From NCBI RefSeq assembly GCF_040712315.1, contig NC_134016.1, positions 6,870,782 through 6,934,781 on the forward strand: 64,000 nt of DNA. Direction: 5' to 3'. Position 1 is the first letter of the stretch. Every line of letters starts with the position of its first letter. Below are positions 30,347-43,020 of the stretch, in pieces. The position numbers and the translations under genes were made by a program. The notes below the pieces were generated by a model, which had not been told where the DNA came from, did not search any database, and saw nothing but the letters and a program-made list of their open reading frames with translations. Source of the DNA: Castanea sativa. Its lineage: Eukaryota > Streptophyta > Magnoliopsida > Fagales > Fagaceae.

Positions 30347-32234
30347 ATCATCGCGTAGTAGTTTTCAATCTTCATGGTTTGAATCACATTCAAATTGGTT
30401 CAAATACTCACCTTCAACGGATGCAATCTATTGTCTACCTTGCTACCTTTTTAGTAAGAAACCAACAAGTCATCCTGGATTAGACGCATTCACTGAAAAA
30501 GGTTTTAATAATTGGAAAAAGGTAAAAGATGGAATGAATTGTTCTTTAATTGGTCATGAGGGGAAAGATCCAAATACACTACATAAAATTGTTGTGAAAT
30601 GTTGGGAGGATCTATGGAATTATTGATTGCAGCTCAAGACCTCAATAGAGTGTGCTCGATGGCTAGCATTCTAAGATTGTGCTTTTAGAGGTCATGATGA
30701 AAGCCTTGATTCAAAAAATTGAGGTTACTTTATTGAATTGATAAAACACAAATTAACTTTCACTGAAAATGTAACTAGAGCTGTCTTGGAAAATGCTCCA
30801 TACAATGCCAAATATATGTTACCCACAATTCAAAGGGAGATTTTGCATATTCTAGTTAGTAAAGTGTGAAATACTATTCATGAAGAAACTTGGGATGCAA
30901 AATTTTGAATTCTAGTTGATAAAGCTTGAGATGAGTCGAAGAGAGAGAAAATGGCCATTATTTTGAGGTTTGTTGATAAAAAATGTTTCATTAAAGGGTG
31001 TTTCTTGCATGTTGCGCATGTTAGAGACACTACTGCATTGACCTTAAAGAATGAGATATGTGTTTTCCTTTCTCGTTACAACCTCCACGTTGAAAATATT
31101 CGAGGTCAAGGATATGATGGGGCTAGTGACACTTGTTGTGAATGAAACAAATTACAAGCTCTGTTTCTTAAAGATTTCCCATATGCTTATTATGTACATT
31201 GCATGACTTATAGGTTGCAATTAGCTCTAATTACAGCATCTAAAGAAGTAAAAGTTGTTCTTCAATTCTTAAATCATTTGATTAATATTATCAATATTGT
31301 TGTTGGTTCTAGTAAGCGTAATGATGAATTGCAATATGCTCAAGTAGAACAAGTTGAGAGTATGATTGCTTCTAATGAAACTAAGACTAGAAGAGGTGCA
31401 AAACAGATAGGTACTTTGCAACGTGCTGGAGATACTAGGTGGGAGTCTCATTTTCAATCTATTTTTAGTTTGATAAAAAAAAATTATGCTACTTGCAAAG
31501 TTATCAACACTATCTCTGAGGAAGGGGCTAATTATAAACAACGTAGTGATGCTGAGGGAGCTTAACAAGTATTAACATCATTTGAATTTATTTTAATCTT
31601 GCATTTATTGAAAGAGATAATGGGAATTATTAATATTCTTTGTCAAGCTTTGCAGCAACATTGTCAAGACCTTTAAAAGGCCATGCATTTAGTTTCAACA
31701 ACAAAATCACCTATTCAAAAGTTGAGAGATGATGGATGGGAGCCTTTACTTGCTAGTGTTATATCATTTTGTGAGCAACATGAAATTGATATTCCTGATA
31801 TGAATGCTCGTTACACTAACGCTCGAGGTAGATGTTATCAAGATGAAGATTTAACAATGGAACATCATTTTAGAATTGGCATATTTACAGTTGCGATAGA
31901 CTTTCAATTGCAATAATTGAAAAGTAGATTTTGTGAGCTAACAACGGAACTTGATATTCTTAGTTCATCTTTAAATCCCAAGGATGCCTTTAGATTATTC
32001 AAAATTGTTGATATATGCAATTCGGTTAAGAAATATTATCGTTAAGATTTCACTGAACAAGAACAAGAACTTTTGGAGTCTCAATTGCAACATTATGAGC
32101 TTGATGTGACAAAACATCTAGATTTTCAAACTATGAGTACAATTTTTGAGCTATGTAGGGGATTAAAAATTTCAGGAAAATCTAAAATCTAATTTTTGAT
32201 TGATAGACTTATTTGTCTTGTGTTGACCCTTCTA
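30347..32234 (+). pseudogene. hAT transposase (TTF zinc finger, DUF4371 type), relic A
   Basis: Starts inside the TTF-type zinc finger (FWFESHSN, AIYCLPCYLF in mixed frames; N-terminus missing). It continues with the GLDAFTEKGFNNWKK motif and then the catalytic region, AIILRFVDKKCFIKGCFLHVAHV...IRGQGYDGAS (second catalytic Asp). The segments TRWESHFQSIFSLIKK and KSPIQKLRDDGWEPLL follow, then the start of the C-terminal dimerisation region (SSLNPKDAFRLFKIVDIC). It breaks off at about 32234. From about 30951 to the end the frame is constant, with in-frame stops at about 31143, 31563, 31674, 31914 and 32043. It is dead. Family members cut and paste hAT elements; some were domesticated as ZMYM1-like proteins. 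Confidence 0.85.
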
Positions 32235-32605
32235 GGCAAGTTCACAGAATCATCAACACTCCCACAACACCACCAAACTACCACCTTCAACACCACCAGT
32301 GTTGCTGTGAGTTGCCACCCAGATCGCAATGCAAAAACAAAGAAATGAAAAAAAAAATGAAATCATGAGATGAGGAAGCTTTCAACTCACAGGATTGGAG
32401 CAACAAAGTGGCAATAGTGGCAATATTTGGGTGTGAATCGAAGTAGGGCGAGCAACAAAAGGGCCGGTGGCGACAACAACGCTAGCCGACAACCAACGTT
32501 TGCACTTTGAGAGAGAGGGGGGCTTTGTGAGAAAGACAAGGGGTTGCTCTTTAGATTTTGTAAAATGTTTAACAGTTGGCTTTTTGTAAAATTAGGTGCC
32601 AAATA
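32235..32605 (+). other. 5' leader region of hAT relic B
   Basis: Non-coding DNA from the break in relic A to the ATG of relic B: repeats of CACCACC and AACACCACCA near 32265-32305, then GC-richer sequence. It probably belongs to the 5' untranslated part of relic B, but no terminal inverted repeat is recognised at the junction. Confidence 0.4.
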
Positions 32606-35600
32606 ATGAGCAAACAACAAAAAATTGATGGATTTTTTAAGAGAAAAGATATTAGTCATTCAGAACTTAGGACATCTGTAGAAACAAATGTTGATACTTC
32701 AATGCCTAATGAGCGTTTCTCCAAATGTTCAAGAATTCAGTCTAAAGGGATAGACCGTGATATAGGATCACGTAAACAAATATATGAATTCCCTATCAAT
32801 GAACAAGATGAAATTCGACGTGCTTCTCATAGCCAGTCCATATCAACCTAGGAACATAGAGTATCCATATAAAGGATCGAAAAATCATCATCGTAGTTAT
32901 CAATCTTTTTGGTTTGAATCACATTCAAATTAGTTGGAATACTCACCTTCAATGGATGCAATCTATTGTCTACCTTGCTACATTTTTGGTATGAAACCAA
33001 TAGGTCGTCATGGATTAGATGCATTCACTGAAAAAGGTTTTAATAATTGGAAAAAGGTGAAATATGGAATGAATTGTTCTTTAATTGGTCACGAGGGGAA
33101 AGATCCAAATACCCCACATACAATTGTTGTGAAATGTTGTGAGTTTTGGAAAAATGCATGGAAAATACTTGTTTGTATCTCATACAAAACATGCGCAGCA
33201 GAAAATTAACAAATCTACTTCACTCGCAATTGATAACATGTATTATGTAAGTTTCAGAATTTGAGAACAAGAGAGCGTACCTTGGGACGGTGAAATTCAA
33301 AACCGAAGATCAGAAGCACTTGGGAAAACTTCAATCTTCACTCCAATTCCACTTAATGCCCAAGATGTGTTGTCTCTCAATCAGTTTTCAAGGAGAGAAT
33401 AGGAGAGCGTCCAACACTCACATACAAACCATTTCATTCCCTGTATGAAAAACACTTATGAAAAGGTCTCATGAAAAACCCTCTTGAAAACTTAATGAAA
33501 TTCTATATGTTTCTCTCCTTATATATATAATTGATTATCTAATTGGGCTAGCCTTTTAGGCCATTCCAATTGGGCTCTTGTGTGTGGCTTGGAGTGGGAC
33601 CAAAAGGGATCAATAAGACACTAGCTCCAATGGGCCTTGGGCTTTTCTGTCAACTCTTGACAAGTCCAAAGCTACCATTAACTATATTTAATATCACTAT
33701 ATAGATATAGTTGCACTCTAGGCCTTATCTATAAATTATATCCCAAGACTTTATTATACACGCAGCCCCTTCATAAAATATTCGTAATAATACAAAGTCA
33801 TGAATATAGACTGCCACTTTGAAGATTACTACATCTTAATCCTTGAGTACCCAATTTAATCCTTTATGTTATTCATTATATATTTATGAAATCCAATTCC
33901 ATAAATATATACTTTAGTAATTTCTTACTAAAGTGGTTGGGCCCAACTCTCGGAATAACCAAACCCATTAAACTTATCTCAAGGGAATATTTTGTATCTC
34001 CGTTAAGAGACTATGAATTCCATCTTGAGAATATATGTTCCATTAATACTAAATGTGGTTGCCCAACATACTGAGGTTTTGACCGTAACTAATAGATCTC
34101 ACTCCTGATATATCAAAGCAACCTACATCTCATGATCAGGTCCATTATTCTCTCAGGATTTGAAGTTGATGTAAATAGAAGTCGTGAGATTTACTATTCA
34201 TTTGACAGTCGTTAGGAGAAAAATAAATCTCACAGCGGTCCAGTTCAATATGTCTTAACTCTTAAAACATATCAACATATCAACTAGAAATCTCCATTTT
34301 CACGATCAAGATAAATCATCTTAGTTAATATGTTATAGTTTTCGCAGATGAAATGCCCAATTTCATCACCGACTACGAACTAAACTTCTGAGTTTACAAA
34401 GAACTTGTGATTTATATTTTCTGTGACTAAATCACATAAATCACATACAATGCATCTCATGGACTAAGATAATGTCCCATTAGTTCATTTATAGATAGTC
34501 TCATATAATTAAACAATTTAATTATTAATGACATGCCAATAAAAGTTGTTCATCAATTAGCTTTAATGACATGACTTATTTTTTTTTGATGAACCTTAAT
34601 GACATGACTTATGGGTTGCAATTAGCTCTAATTACAACATCTAGAGAAGTAAAAGTTGTTCATCAATTCTTTAATCATTTGATTAATATTATCAATATTT
34701 TTTGTTGATTTTGGTAATCGTAATGAGGAATTGCAATATGCTCAAGCAGAAAAAGTTGAGAATATGATTGCTTCTAATGAAACTAAGACTGGATAAGGCG
34801 CAAACCAGATTGGTACTTTGCAACGAGATGGAGATACTAGATGGGGATCTAATTACTTGCAAAGTTATCAACACTATCTCTAAGGAAGGGGCTAACTATA
34901 AACAATGCATTGATACGAAAGGAGCTTAACAGGTATTAGCATCATTTGAATTTATTTTAATCTTGCATTTCATGAAAGAGATAATGGGAATTACTAATAT
35001 TCTTTGTCAAGCTTTGCAACAACATTCTCAAGACCTTTTTAAGGCCATGCATTTAGTTTCAACAACAAAATCACCTATTCAAAATTTGAGAAATGATGGA
35101 TGGGAGTCTTTACTTGCTAGTGTTATATCATTTTGTGAGCAACATGAAATTGATATTCCTAATATGAATGCTCATTACACTAAAGCTCGAGGTAGATATC
35201 ATTGTCAAGATGAAGATTTAACAATGGAACATCGTTTTAGAATTGGCATATTTAAGTTTTGATAGACTTTCAATTGCAATAATTGAAAAGTAGATTTTGT
35301 GAGCTAACAACAAAACTTTTTATTCTTAGTTCATCTTTAAATCCCAAGGATACTTTTAGATTATTCAAAATTGTTGATATATGCAATTTGGTTAAGAAAT
35401 ATTATCCTCAAGATTTTATTGAACAAGAACAAGAATTTTTGGAGTCTCAATTGCAACATTATGAGCTTGATGAGACAAAACATCCAGATTTTCAGAATAT
35501 GAGTACAATATTTTAGCTATGTAGGGGATTAAAAATTTCAAGCAAGTCTAAAATCTAATTTTTGATTGATAGACTTATTAGTCTTGTGTTGACCCTTCCA

Positions 35601-35780
35601 GTTTTTATAGCAACTACAGAACAAGCTTTTTTTAACTATGAATCTATTAAAAAGAAGACTTTGAAATAGAATGGAGGATAAGCTTTTGGCAGATAATATG
35701 ATAGTTTATATAGAGAAGGAAATTGCAGAAAATTTCACTATAGAGATGATAATGGATGAATTTTATTCCATGAAAAATCG
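32606..35780 (+). pseudogene. hAT transposase relic B, interrupted by an LTR
   Basis: Keeps the N-terminus that relic A lacks: MSKQQKIDGFFKRKDISHSE from ATG 32606, then the TTF finger (YCLPCYIFGMKPIGRHGLDA) and FTEKGFNNWKK. At about 33159 an LTR begins. When the transposase resumes (about 34598) roughly 600 bases of the central domain are missing relative to A. The C-terminal part continues KSPIQNLRNDGWESLL, SSLNPKDTFRLFKIVDIC and, past the point where A breaks, VLTLPVFIATTEQAFFNYESIKKK and the final dimerisation helix region. Frame changes near 35262 and several stops are present. A and B together cover the family's length, but neither could be active. Confidence 0.83.
33159..34555 (-). mobile_element. 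Probable solo LTR inside hAT relic B
   Basis: About 1.4 kb of sequence foreign to the transposase, starting TGGAAAATACTTGTTTG and including ACATGCGCAGCAGAAAATTA, a string I associate with LTRs of plant copia elements. It ends near GACATGCCAATAAAA. Boundaries are approximate and I see no convincing 5-base duplication. Short repeats (AATGACATGACTTAT twice, 34567-34612) at the right junction suggest rearrangement. No ORF of interest. Confidence 0.55.
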
Positions 35781-35929
35781 TCACCAGGCATGCTTTGATG
35801 TGAATGTTCTTTTTTGTATGTCAACATTAAACTAGACAGATTTTCATGTTCATTAACATTCAAGAATATGATAATATATGAAAGTTAATAATTTTGTATT
35901 CAATAGATTTGTGAATTATATTTCTACTA

Positions 35930-35976
35930 CAACCCCCCCCCCCCCCAAGTAATATTCCTAGCTATGCCCTTGACTT
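35930..35976. repeat. 3' end of the hAT element B with C run
   Basis: A run of about 13 C and then CAAGTAATATTCCTAGCTATGCCCTTG. Read from the other strand this gives GGGCATAGCTAGGAATATT, the style of hAT termini in plants (GGG-GTAGC-AGG followed by G runs). The partner 5' end is not found next to relic B. Confidence 0.5.
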
Positions 35977-36356
35977 CCTAATTTTCTCTTTAGGGATTTT
36001 GCCATTTATATTCTCCTCTCAGCCTCAGCCTCAGCCTAGACACCCAAAACCAAAAGAAAAGCATCTTTCCATTATCACTATTCCAAAAGCATATAGTATC
36101 TTATTCTTTCCCAGAGCAAAAGCTACCCCCTTCAAATTATTAAGCATCAAATTCCAAGAACGCCCATAAAGGTAAAAATCTCTTTATACCCATATATTTA
36201 TAATTATTTCATATATGCATGTGTGACAGCTTATTCTTTGATATTAAAACTCTCTTTGTTCCTTATCATTAGGCCAAGAGGTCCAATACACAAATGAGAT
36301 TCCTTTTAATAAAGACCAGAAAATCTAATTAAGAATTTAAGCTTAAAAGAGGTTTC
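35977..36356. other. Short unassigned stretch before copy 2
   Basis: No gene. A short (CAGCCT)n run lies near 36024-36042. Nothing recognisable otherwise. It ends where the segmental duplication starts. Confidence 0.5.
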
Positions 36357-36470
36357 ATTCCCCCATTGAGAAGGCATTTTTAATTGCACTTGTAAGGGTG
36401 AAATAATTTAAAGAGAGAGACATTTCCATTGTGCAATCCATTGTTGTCATTTTATTAGAAATAGAAATTC

Positions 36471-36640
36471 TCACCACCACTCACCCTTGTCGCAATGGTC
36501 ACTTCATAAGTATAAGTGGATGTGGGGGTGTGAGGGGCAAGGGTCAGGGCTCAAGTCTCTAGGACATAGCTTTACCCACATATATACTTAGATTATGCTA
36601 AAGTAGAATTTCTATCTTGTATGAAAAAAATAAAAAATCT
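36471..36640 (+). mobile_element. Old SINE, copy 2
   Basis: Better preserved partner of 6405-6540: head TCACCCTTGTCGCAATGGTC, box B GGCTCAAGTCTCTAGG, tail ATTTCTATCTTGTATG and an A-rich end. Shared by both duplication copies. Same family as the reverse-oriented copy at 13990-14156. Confidence 0.8.
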
Positions 36641-36720
36641 TGTATCACTAAAAAGAAAAAATTGTATTATATCATTCTTCATCAGTGACAGAACTATTAT
36701 TAGACTAACAAGATCGTGGT

Positions 36721-38780
36721 CCCCCCCCCCCCCCCCAAAATTGATTTTAAAAAGTCAAACTTAAATATACAGTTGGTGCCTAAAATTAGTCCATGAGCAA
36801 TTTTAGTCCCTGATGTTTAGGTGATCACTTTTAGTCACTTAGATGATATGATTAAAATAAAAAAAGTTAAAACTAACATATAACCACTCCATTAACAAAT
36901 TTGACCAGTACCCATATATTTAGCAAGTTCCTTAGAGGTTATTCTCTTCAGTAAACATGAAAATCAAGTTTTGCCAATGAAATACCCAAAATAATCGTTA
37001 AAACAACTAATCTTTTTGTCCAACCAAAAACAAAGCTCAATGTGGGCATATTTCTAAACATCTAACAACCAAAAGCTTTGATTCTTATAAAGAGATGGAT
37101 AATAAGTGCCTCCCTAATCTTTATAAATCCCAAAACATGGAATCAAAGAGGGGGAATTCAATTCAGTTCTGAAGTCTAGAACTTAACTCAATAGTCATAT
37201 TTACTACTCTGACTTGGGGTAATTACAGCAGCTTAAGGAAATAGTATTTGTGTGTATGGTGGTACAATTATTGTCTACTCTCTTTCCTTCATCACCTCTC
37301 TTATTCCCTCCACTTTGTTATGTAGCATTGCAGAAAATTATTTGTACCATTTGTTCAATACTTTAATGGATATTCCATTTGTTTTTATTATGCGCTTGTG
37401 TCCTTGAATTTCTTCTTTATTTTACACCACTAGCGCGCCTCTGTTTAATACTAAAGTGAGTTGTGGGCTTAACTCCCCTTTATTTTGAACTAGGGGGATT
37501 TGTAGTCCCAATTTATTGACCTTTACAAAAAACGAACTAAAAAAAGCAATAGCTTTTTACCTCAGATACTAAAATCATGGGGTTAAAATTTAGGAACTAA
37601 ATATTGTATTTTTACTAAAATTTTAATAGTACATTTACGCTGTATATAAAAAATTTGAAGTTTGCATCCGAAAATTTTATATTTGGCCCACCCAAAATTG
37701 GAAACTGGTATTCTTAGATTGAAATTAATCCCAAAAATCCCAAATATAAAATAGCCACATGACAACTTAGTCATATATATATTTACAGGACTCTTTGATA
37801 TTTGTTTGCGGTTTGGGACCCCAAAATAACAAAGTTTAGTACTTTGCGATTTGGGTGTTATTGGGTTGTCTGATTCCACCTAAAGAATTATTTGGTGCTT
37901 CTCTTTTTTAAAAATAAATTTTTGTATGCATTTGGAGTGTTTATTTTAACAAATCGTTTTAGGTTATCTACAAGACTTCATAGATCATGAGAAAACTACT
38001 TATGAAAATAAAACTTCACTATTATAAAGGTTTGGCATTTGAACTTTAATAAATTTTCAAAGGTTTTTTAATTGTGTTAAGAGTTATTAAGGACTAGAAA
38101 CTTAATAGCTTATCAACTTGTTTGTAGCATTGTTACACTTGTACTTACTTGATCTTTTAGTTTCGACAAAATCAAAAAAAATTTAGTGAATATTTTCTAA
38201 ACTAGGACCCACGAGAAAATGTAAGATGATTTTATGGAATTTTTTACTTTGTACAATGAGTTGAAAATTGCCATGAAATACAATCCAAAATCAATCATAA
38301 AATATTTTAGAGTTTAAAAAAAAATCAAATTTTATTTTGATAGGTCATAATTGATTAATTAAATTAAAATGTATTATGACATAGTTTAAATTTTACTTGT
38401 TTTATATTTTGTTAGTACTAAATTGATGTTAGTTTTATTTTTCATATATTAATTTTGTTTTGAATTTAATTATTTTTTTATTCTTGAATTGTCATATATT
38501 TATTCTTGATTTAACATACCAAAATAAAATTCTAGTTTCAACCACATTAATTCTTCACATCAATAATCACACAAGGATTACTCGAAAATTTTAACTTTGA
38601 TCAATAATAAATAGTTATACTGTTATTGAGCGTACAAAAGTTGAGTAATTTATAACCTCAATTTGTAAATATATATTAAAAATTTGTTATAAATAATATA
38701 TAAGATTACTACTAACTTAGTTACAAATTTATTTAACTTTTAAATTATCATGTGGTATACAATACACATCCTTATATTTT
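36721..38780. other. Non-coding DNA of copy 2
   Basis: Matches 6640-8064 and 8655-9300 of copy 1. It opens with a 16-base C run. It holds the intact target site of the copy 1 hAT MITE near 38140. ORFs are not conserved between copies, so no gene is called. Confidence 0.6.
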
Positions 38781-39418
38781 ACAGATCTTATAGACGAAAT
38801 ACATTATCATTACAAATTACTGCAGCATGCAACGTTGTTTTACCAAGGGGACCATCTTGAGCTGGTGATTTGCATTTGTCTAAGATATGATCCATCACTT
38901 CTTCATATCCTCTTTCCACAGCCATGTAAAGTGGAGTCTCACCAGCATCACTCTGAGAACATGAAAAATTAGGACATTTTTCAATCAATTGTTTCACTAC
39001 CTCAAGATGATTATTACGTAGCCTCATGCAAGGCTGTATCTTTTTCATTATTCGTCATCTCCAGCATCTTTTGGACCACATTATTAAACCCATTTTCAAC
39101 GTCTTCTTGGGGAGCTCCTGCTCTTGCACGCTCAATTAAAACATCCACGATGGCAGTGATGGACACATTTTGAGAATTTCTTTGACAAAGGTTGTTGAAT
39201 CTTCTGTTCTTTTAATTAGGCTTGTGAGATAAGTATGAAGGACTGTGTTTCTATTTGGAGTTAGTAGTTGGTTATGAGGCTTTGGAATATTTTTGAAGCC
39301 CCCGATATCGCCTTTTGGCTGCAGCATTGTAATAAACAGGTTCCATGCCAATTCTGTCCTCTATTTGCGAAGGCTGACCAGATGCTTGATCAGTTTCAAA
39401 CAAAACGGAGGAATCCAT
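38781..39418 (-). pseudogene. ACD6/ITN1-like ankyrin first exon, copy 2
   Basis: Same exon as 9683-10450, with different damage. From ATG 39418 it reads MDSSVLFETDQASGQPSQIE, then a 1-base insertion (GCAGCC against GCAGC, about 39322) shifts the frame into NIPKPHNQLLTPNRNTVL. It continues past the site of the copy 1 stops (HTYLTSLIKRTEDSTTFVKE). A deletion then removes about one ankyrin unit, a second frameshift lies near 39017, and the last units remain (AGETPLYMAVERGYEEVMDHIL, PLGKTTLHAAVICND). Independent lesions mean the gene was intact, or nearly so, when duplicated. Confidence 0.8.
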
Positions 39419-40433
39419 TTTCTCTTAATGGCTCCAGTACTCTCTAATCTAAACAAAGTCACTCTACCTTGTTTTGATATTTTTGAGAGAGAACGAGGAG
39501 AGACAGAGTGAATATATAAAGGCAACTAACGCGTCAAAACAAAAGGACTTTATAAATCTGAGTATCCAATTAAATCATGTCACGTTCAAACTCTTTATAT
39601 ATCTATATCACTATGCCATAACAGCTACTCCACACGAGGCTTTCTTTTTATTTTGTATTAGTGGCTTAAAAGTATGAGAAGCCAATTAAACCATGCAACT
39701 TTCAAACTCTATCTTTTCTATCCATATATTTAATATCGGCCGCGTCGAGTTAATTTACAGGTGAAAAGTACCTTGAATATATGTTCAATCAAATTTATAT
39801 CACGTGTCGACTAATGATAAATTAATGCAGGTTAAAATGACAATTTTATATACAAGTTGCAAGTTGCAATTCAATAATGTGGAGTCGTCGTATATTGGCT
39901 GCAACAAATGTGCTCTCAACGATGGACTGAAGTCATCAAAACTAATAAAAACTTGTTATGGTTAAAAAAATTGTTGTGCATGTAGTATTTTTCATTACAA
40001 TTTTCATATATTATTATGAGTAGGTAGAGGCAAAGATTATTATGGCATCCATCTGTCATCAGGCATAGCCAATCAATGAATTGGTTGCCATGAATTCCTG
40101 AACTTCCATTCTTTTGTTTGGAAATTTTAATAGAGTGAATAAAAAGTACATTCCTCTGCTTGAAAGTTTAAGTAAGAAGGAGTAGAATATGTAGAAGGGA
40201 ACACTTATTTTTCTTTATTCTCTCAAAATCTCAAATTTTCATTTCTCAAAAATTGGGAGGAATTGGAGAGAATGAAATTAGATATAAAGAATTTCTTTAT
40301 TAAAACTCTCAAAATACCCTTATATATCTAGTTCTTTATTTTAAAATCGGAGTCTAATAGCAATATTGGCAAAAATTGATTCTATTAATTTCCCTCTATG
40401 TTACTTACAAACAAGGTTATTTACCTTTCTAAT

Positions 40434-42674
40434 TGTGAGAGACTGCGCTTCTTTTGGAAGGGAAGGGGTGCTCTCAAAAAGAGATTTGAGCGGTTTTAAG
40501 GGCAGCTCTCTTTTGGGTAGTAGTGTGGAGTCGCCACTTATTTTTTTATACAAAAAAAAGAAAAAAATAAATATAATTACATGTTCAAAATAATTCAAAT
40601 GTCATTGATTGAATAAAAAAAAGTACAATTTTGGTAAATTAACCTTACAAAGCTTTGGTCCTAGTAACAATCTATGCAAAAGAATACAAAGCATTAGTCC
40701 TAGTTACAATCTACCGAAATTAAAAGATAAAACACTAATCTGCCTATCCAAAAATCCTAAGCTCGGGGGCTAGGTTATGGAATGAGAAGATGTTAGGCAC
40801 CTATTCCGCCCAGACAGAGTCGGTCTTCTAGACTCTAATGACCAGTATACCCTTTTTGTATGATGTTGAATGATATGTTATTATGTACATGACAAACACT
40901 TGACAAAAGTTAATTTAAATAAATTTGCCTTATGAATAATATCCTCTTTTTAAAGAAAAATCAGATTTATTTTGAAAAATAAAAAAATAAGACTTGATTT
41001 GTAAAAAAAAAAATTAGATCTATTTTTTTGAAAAGGATAAGAAGAAAGATTTTATCAAGAAAAATCAGATTTTTTTTTTTTTTCGTGAAGTTAAAAAAAT
41101 GAGATTTGATCAAGAAAAATTAGATCTTTTTTTTAAGAATAAAAAAAATATTTTGTTAAGAAAAATCAAATATGTTTTGAAAAGAAAAAAAAATGAGATT
41201 TGGTTTGTAAAAAAAAATTAGATCTATAGTTGAAAAAAAAATAAAAAACTTTTGAAAAAGGATTCACATTCATGAGACAAATTTATTATGCATGCTTCAC
41301 ATATTAAGAAAGAAAAAGACTTTAACCTAACTCTTGATTCCTTCTTTGAAATATCAAAAATTGCAAATTTATAACAAAGAAAACTTTTCAAATCTTTATT
41401 TAATGAAAATATAGATCAATTTTGAGATTAAAAAAAAAATCAGATCTGTATTTAATGAAAATACAGATTAATTTTTAGTTTTTATAAAAAAAAAGAGGGG
41501 TTTTGATAGTCATTAGCAGATTTTGAAATCAAAGGAAAAGAATTAAAACAAACAATCATTTAAAAAACATGTCGAAGAAAATTCCAACAAAGTATCTAAG
41601 CATGGCAATTATGTATTAAGAACAAGACATACTAAAACATACTAATAACATTCATGCAACGACCAACAACATACTAATTAATAGAAAAGAAAAGAAAAAT
41701 AGAAGAAATAACTAAATACCTTTTGCATGAGTCTGCTCTTCTAATGAAAGAATATTTTAGAAATCAAAGAAAATTTTCCACCTCTTTTAGGTCTAAAATA
41801 CTTTACTTACAAAAAAGAAGTTCCTAAAGCCAAAGCCTCCAAAACTTCTTTAACGTAAGGGGAGCAGAGAAGTCAGAAAAGAACAACCCTTAATTCTGAT
41901 TTTTTCCCTCTATTTATAGAGGTTGGGAAGCTTAAAAAAATAAGCCGAATGAGATCAAAATGGAATGTGCCCTTATCTCGAAAAAGTCAAAAAAGATAGG
42001 CTTTACCTCAGTCAGGAAGCACTCGAGCCAGATCAAGTGTTTGGGCCAATTGGCACTTTCCAAATGCCAATCAGCACTCCAAGAATGCCGACAAGCCCTC
42101 TTGGGTGCCGAGCCCGTGTTTGAGTTTTGGTCCAATTTGGACTCTTTTTTGAGGATTTTTGAACCAGGAATTGCACCTAGATGCGTTTTTAATCCGTATT
42201 CTAAAAATTAATCTCTTTTTCTGCATATTTAGGTCTTTAAAGTGATAATTATCTTGTAGATAAATATTCCAAAAAGTCTTGATTATCCACAACTTCTTTA
42301 TTATCTGATTATCCACTTTATTCTCATGCAAGCAAGTCTATTTTTTTACACTAACTAACAACCAATCACAAAATTATTTAATTAATTTTAATTGTTTAAT
42401 CAATCAGAATTAATTTAAATTAATCATGCATGATCAGTTCCACCCAAACAAAATGCATGTAGACCATGAAAACTTAATCTTGTGATATCTTTCAATTCGA
42501 CAATCCAATTTGGGAATTGGACATATCGTCGCGATCGCTAGAATCTCAAGATCATTTTAAGATATGAAATGAATGAATTAATGTATGTAATGCAACTCTA
42601 AATTTTGAATATATGAATGGTCACTCTAGTCATCTCCTAAGATTAAATTATGGGTGCAAAATCGAGTGTCTACA
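40434..42674 (-). mobile_element. 2.2 kb gypsy-type solo LTR, copy 2 only
   Basis: Begins TGTGAGAGACTGCGC, ends GAGTGTCTACA, and is flanked by a perfect CTAAT duplication (40429-40433 and 42675-42679). The string GTGTGGAGTCGCCACT near its start and, on the minus strand, TGTAGACACTCGATTTTG are familiar from Ty3/gypsy LTRs of dicots (recall). It contains an A-rich minisatellite at about 40945-41480. ORFs inside are chance. There is no internal gag/pol, so it is a solo LTR. Confidence 0.88.
40945..41480. repeat. Degenerate minisatellite inside the gypsy LTR
   Basis: Units of about 55-65 bases alternate AAGAAAAATCAGATTT with AAAAAATGAGATTTG and AAAAATTAGATCT. At least six imperfect copies lie in a row. 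Confidence 0.75.
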
Positions 42675-42739
42675 CTAATTAAATTCAAACACATGATAAT
42701 ATTAAATTTAATTGTATTGAAAAAGAAAATATTGATTTT

Positions 42740-43020
42740 GTTTCCTTGGCCAATACAACTATAAATTTGAATTTAATTATGGAACCTAATGTACTTTCAC
42801 AGCTGAGCTCAATATGGCCATCTAGTTACTGATGTGTAGTATCTTGCCTCCGCTTTCCCCACCCTTGTACGCTTTTCCCATGTATGCAGGCACTACAACT
42901 CTGTTGCACATCCTTTAGCACAAGGAGCAATTTTCTCCTTTCTTTTATTAGACTGGAGAGAAGATGTACTAACAGATGTTGAAAATGTACTTCAAGTTGA
43001 TTTAAAACCCCCTCCTTTAG
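42740..43020 (+). pseudogene. RNase H-like fragment, copy 2
   Basis: Partner of 15477-15728, starting from the same CCAATACAACTATAAATTTG. One or two frame changes (for example CACAGCTGAGCTCAAT) and a TAG after GATGTG break it. The end LDWREDVLTDVENVLQVDL-type pattern is still readable in one frame and matches the end of RNase H-like domains slightly better than copy 1. Confidence 0.45.

Noticed and set aside
3797..35976. One giant hAT element from the terminus at 3797 to that at 35930
   Set aside because: The 32 kb between holds unrelated genes and elements and a duplication border; the two ends are not clearly a pair.
36024..36042. Short CAGCCT repeats as a coding microsatellite
   Set aside because: Only three units and no open frame around them.
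40366..42331. Several short frames on both strands
   Set aside because: They lie within the gypsy solo LTR and do not resemble known proteins.
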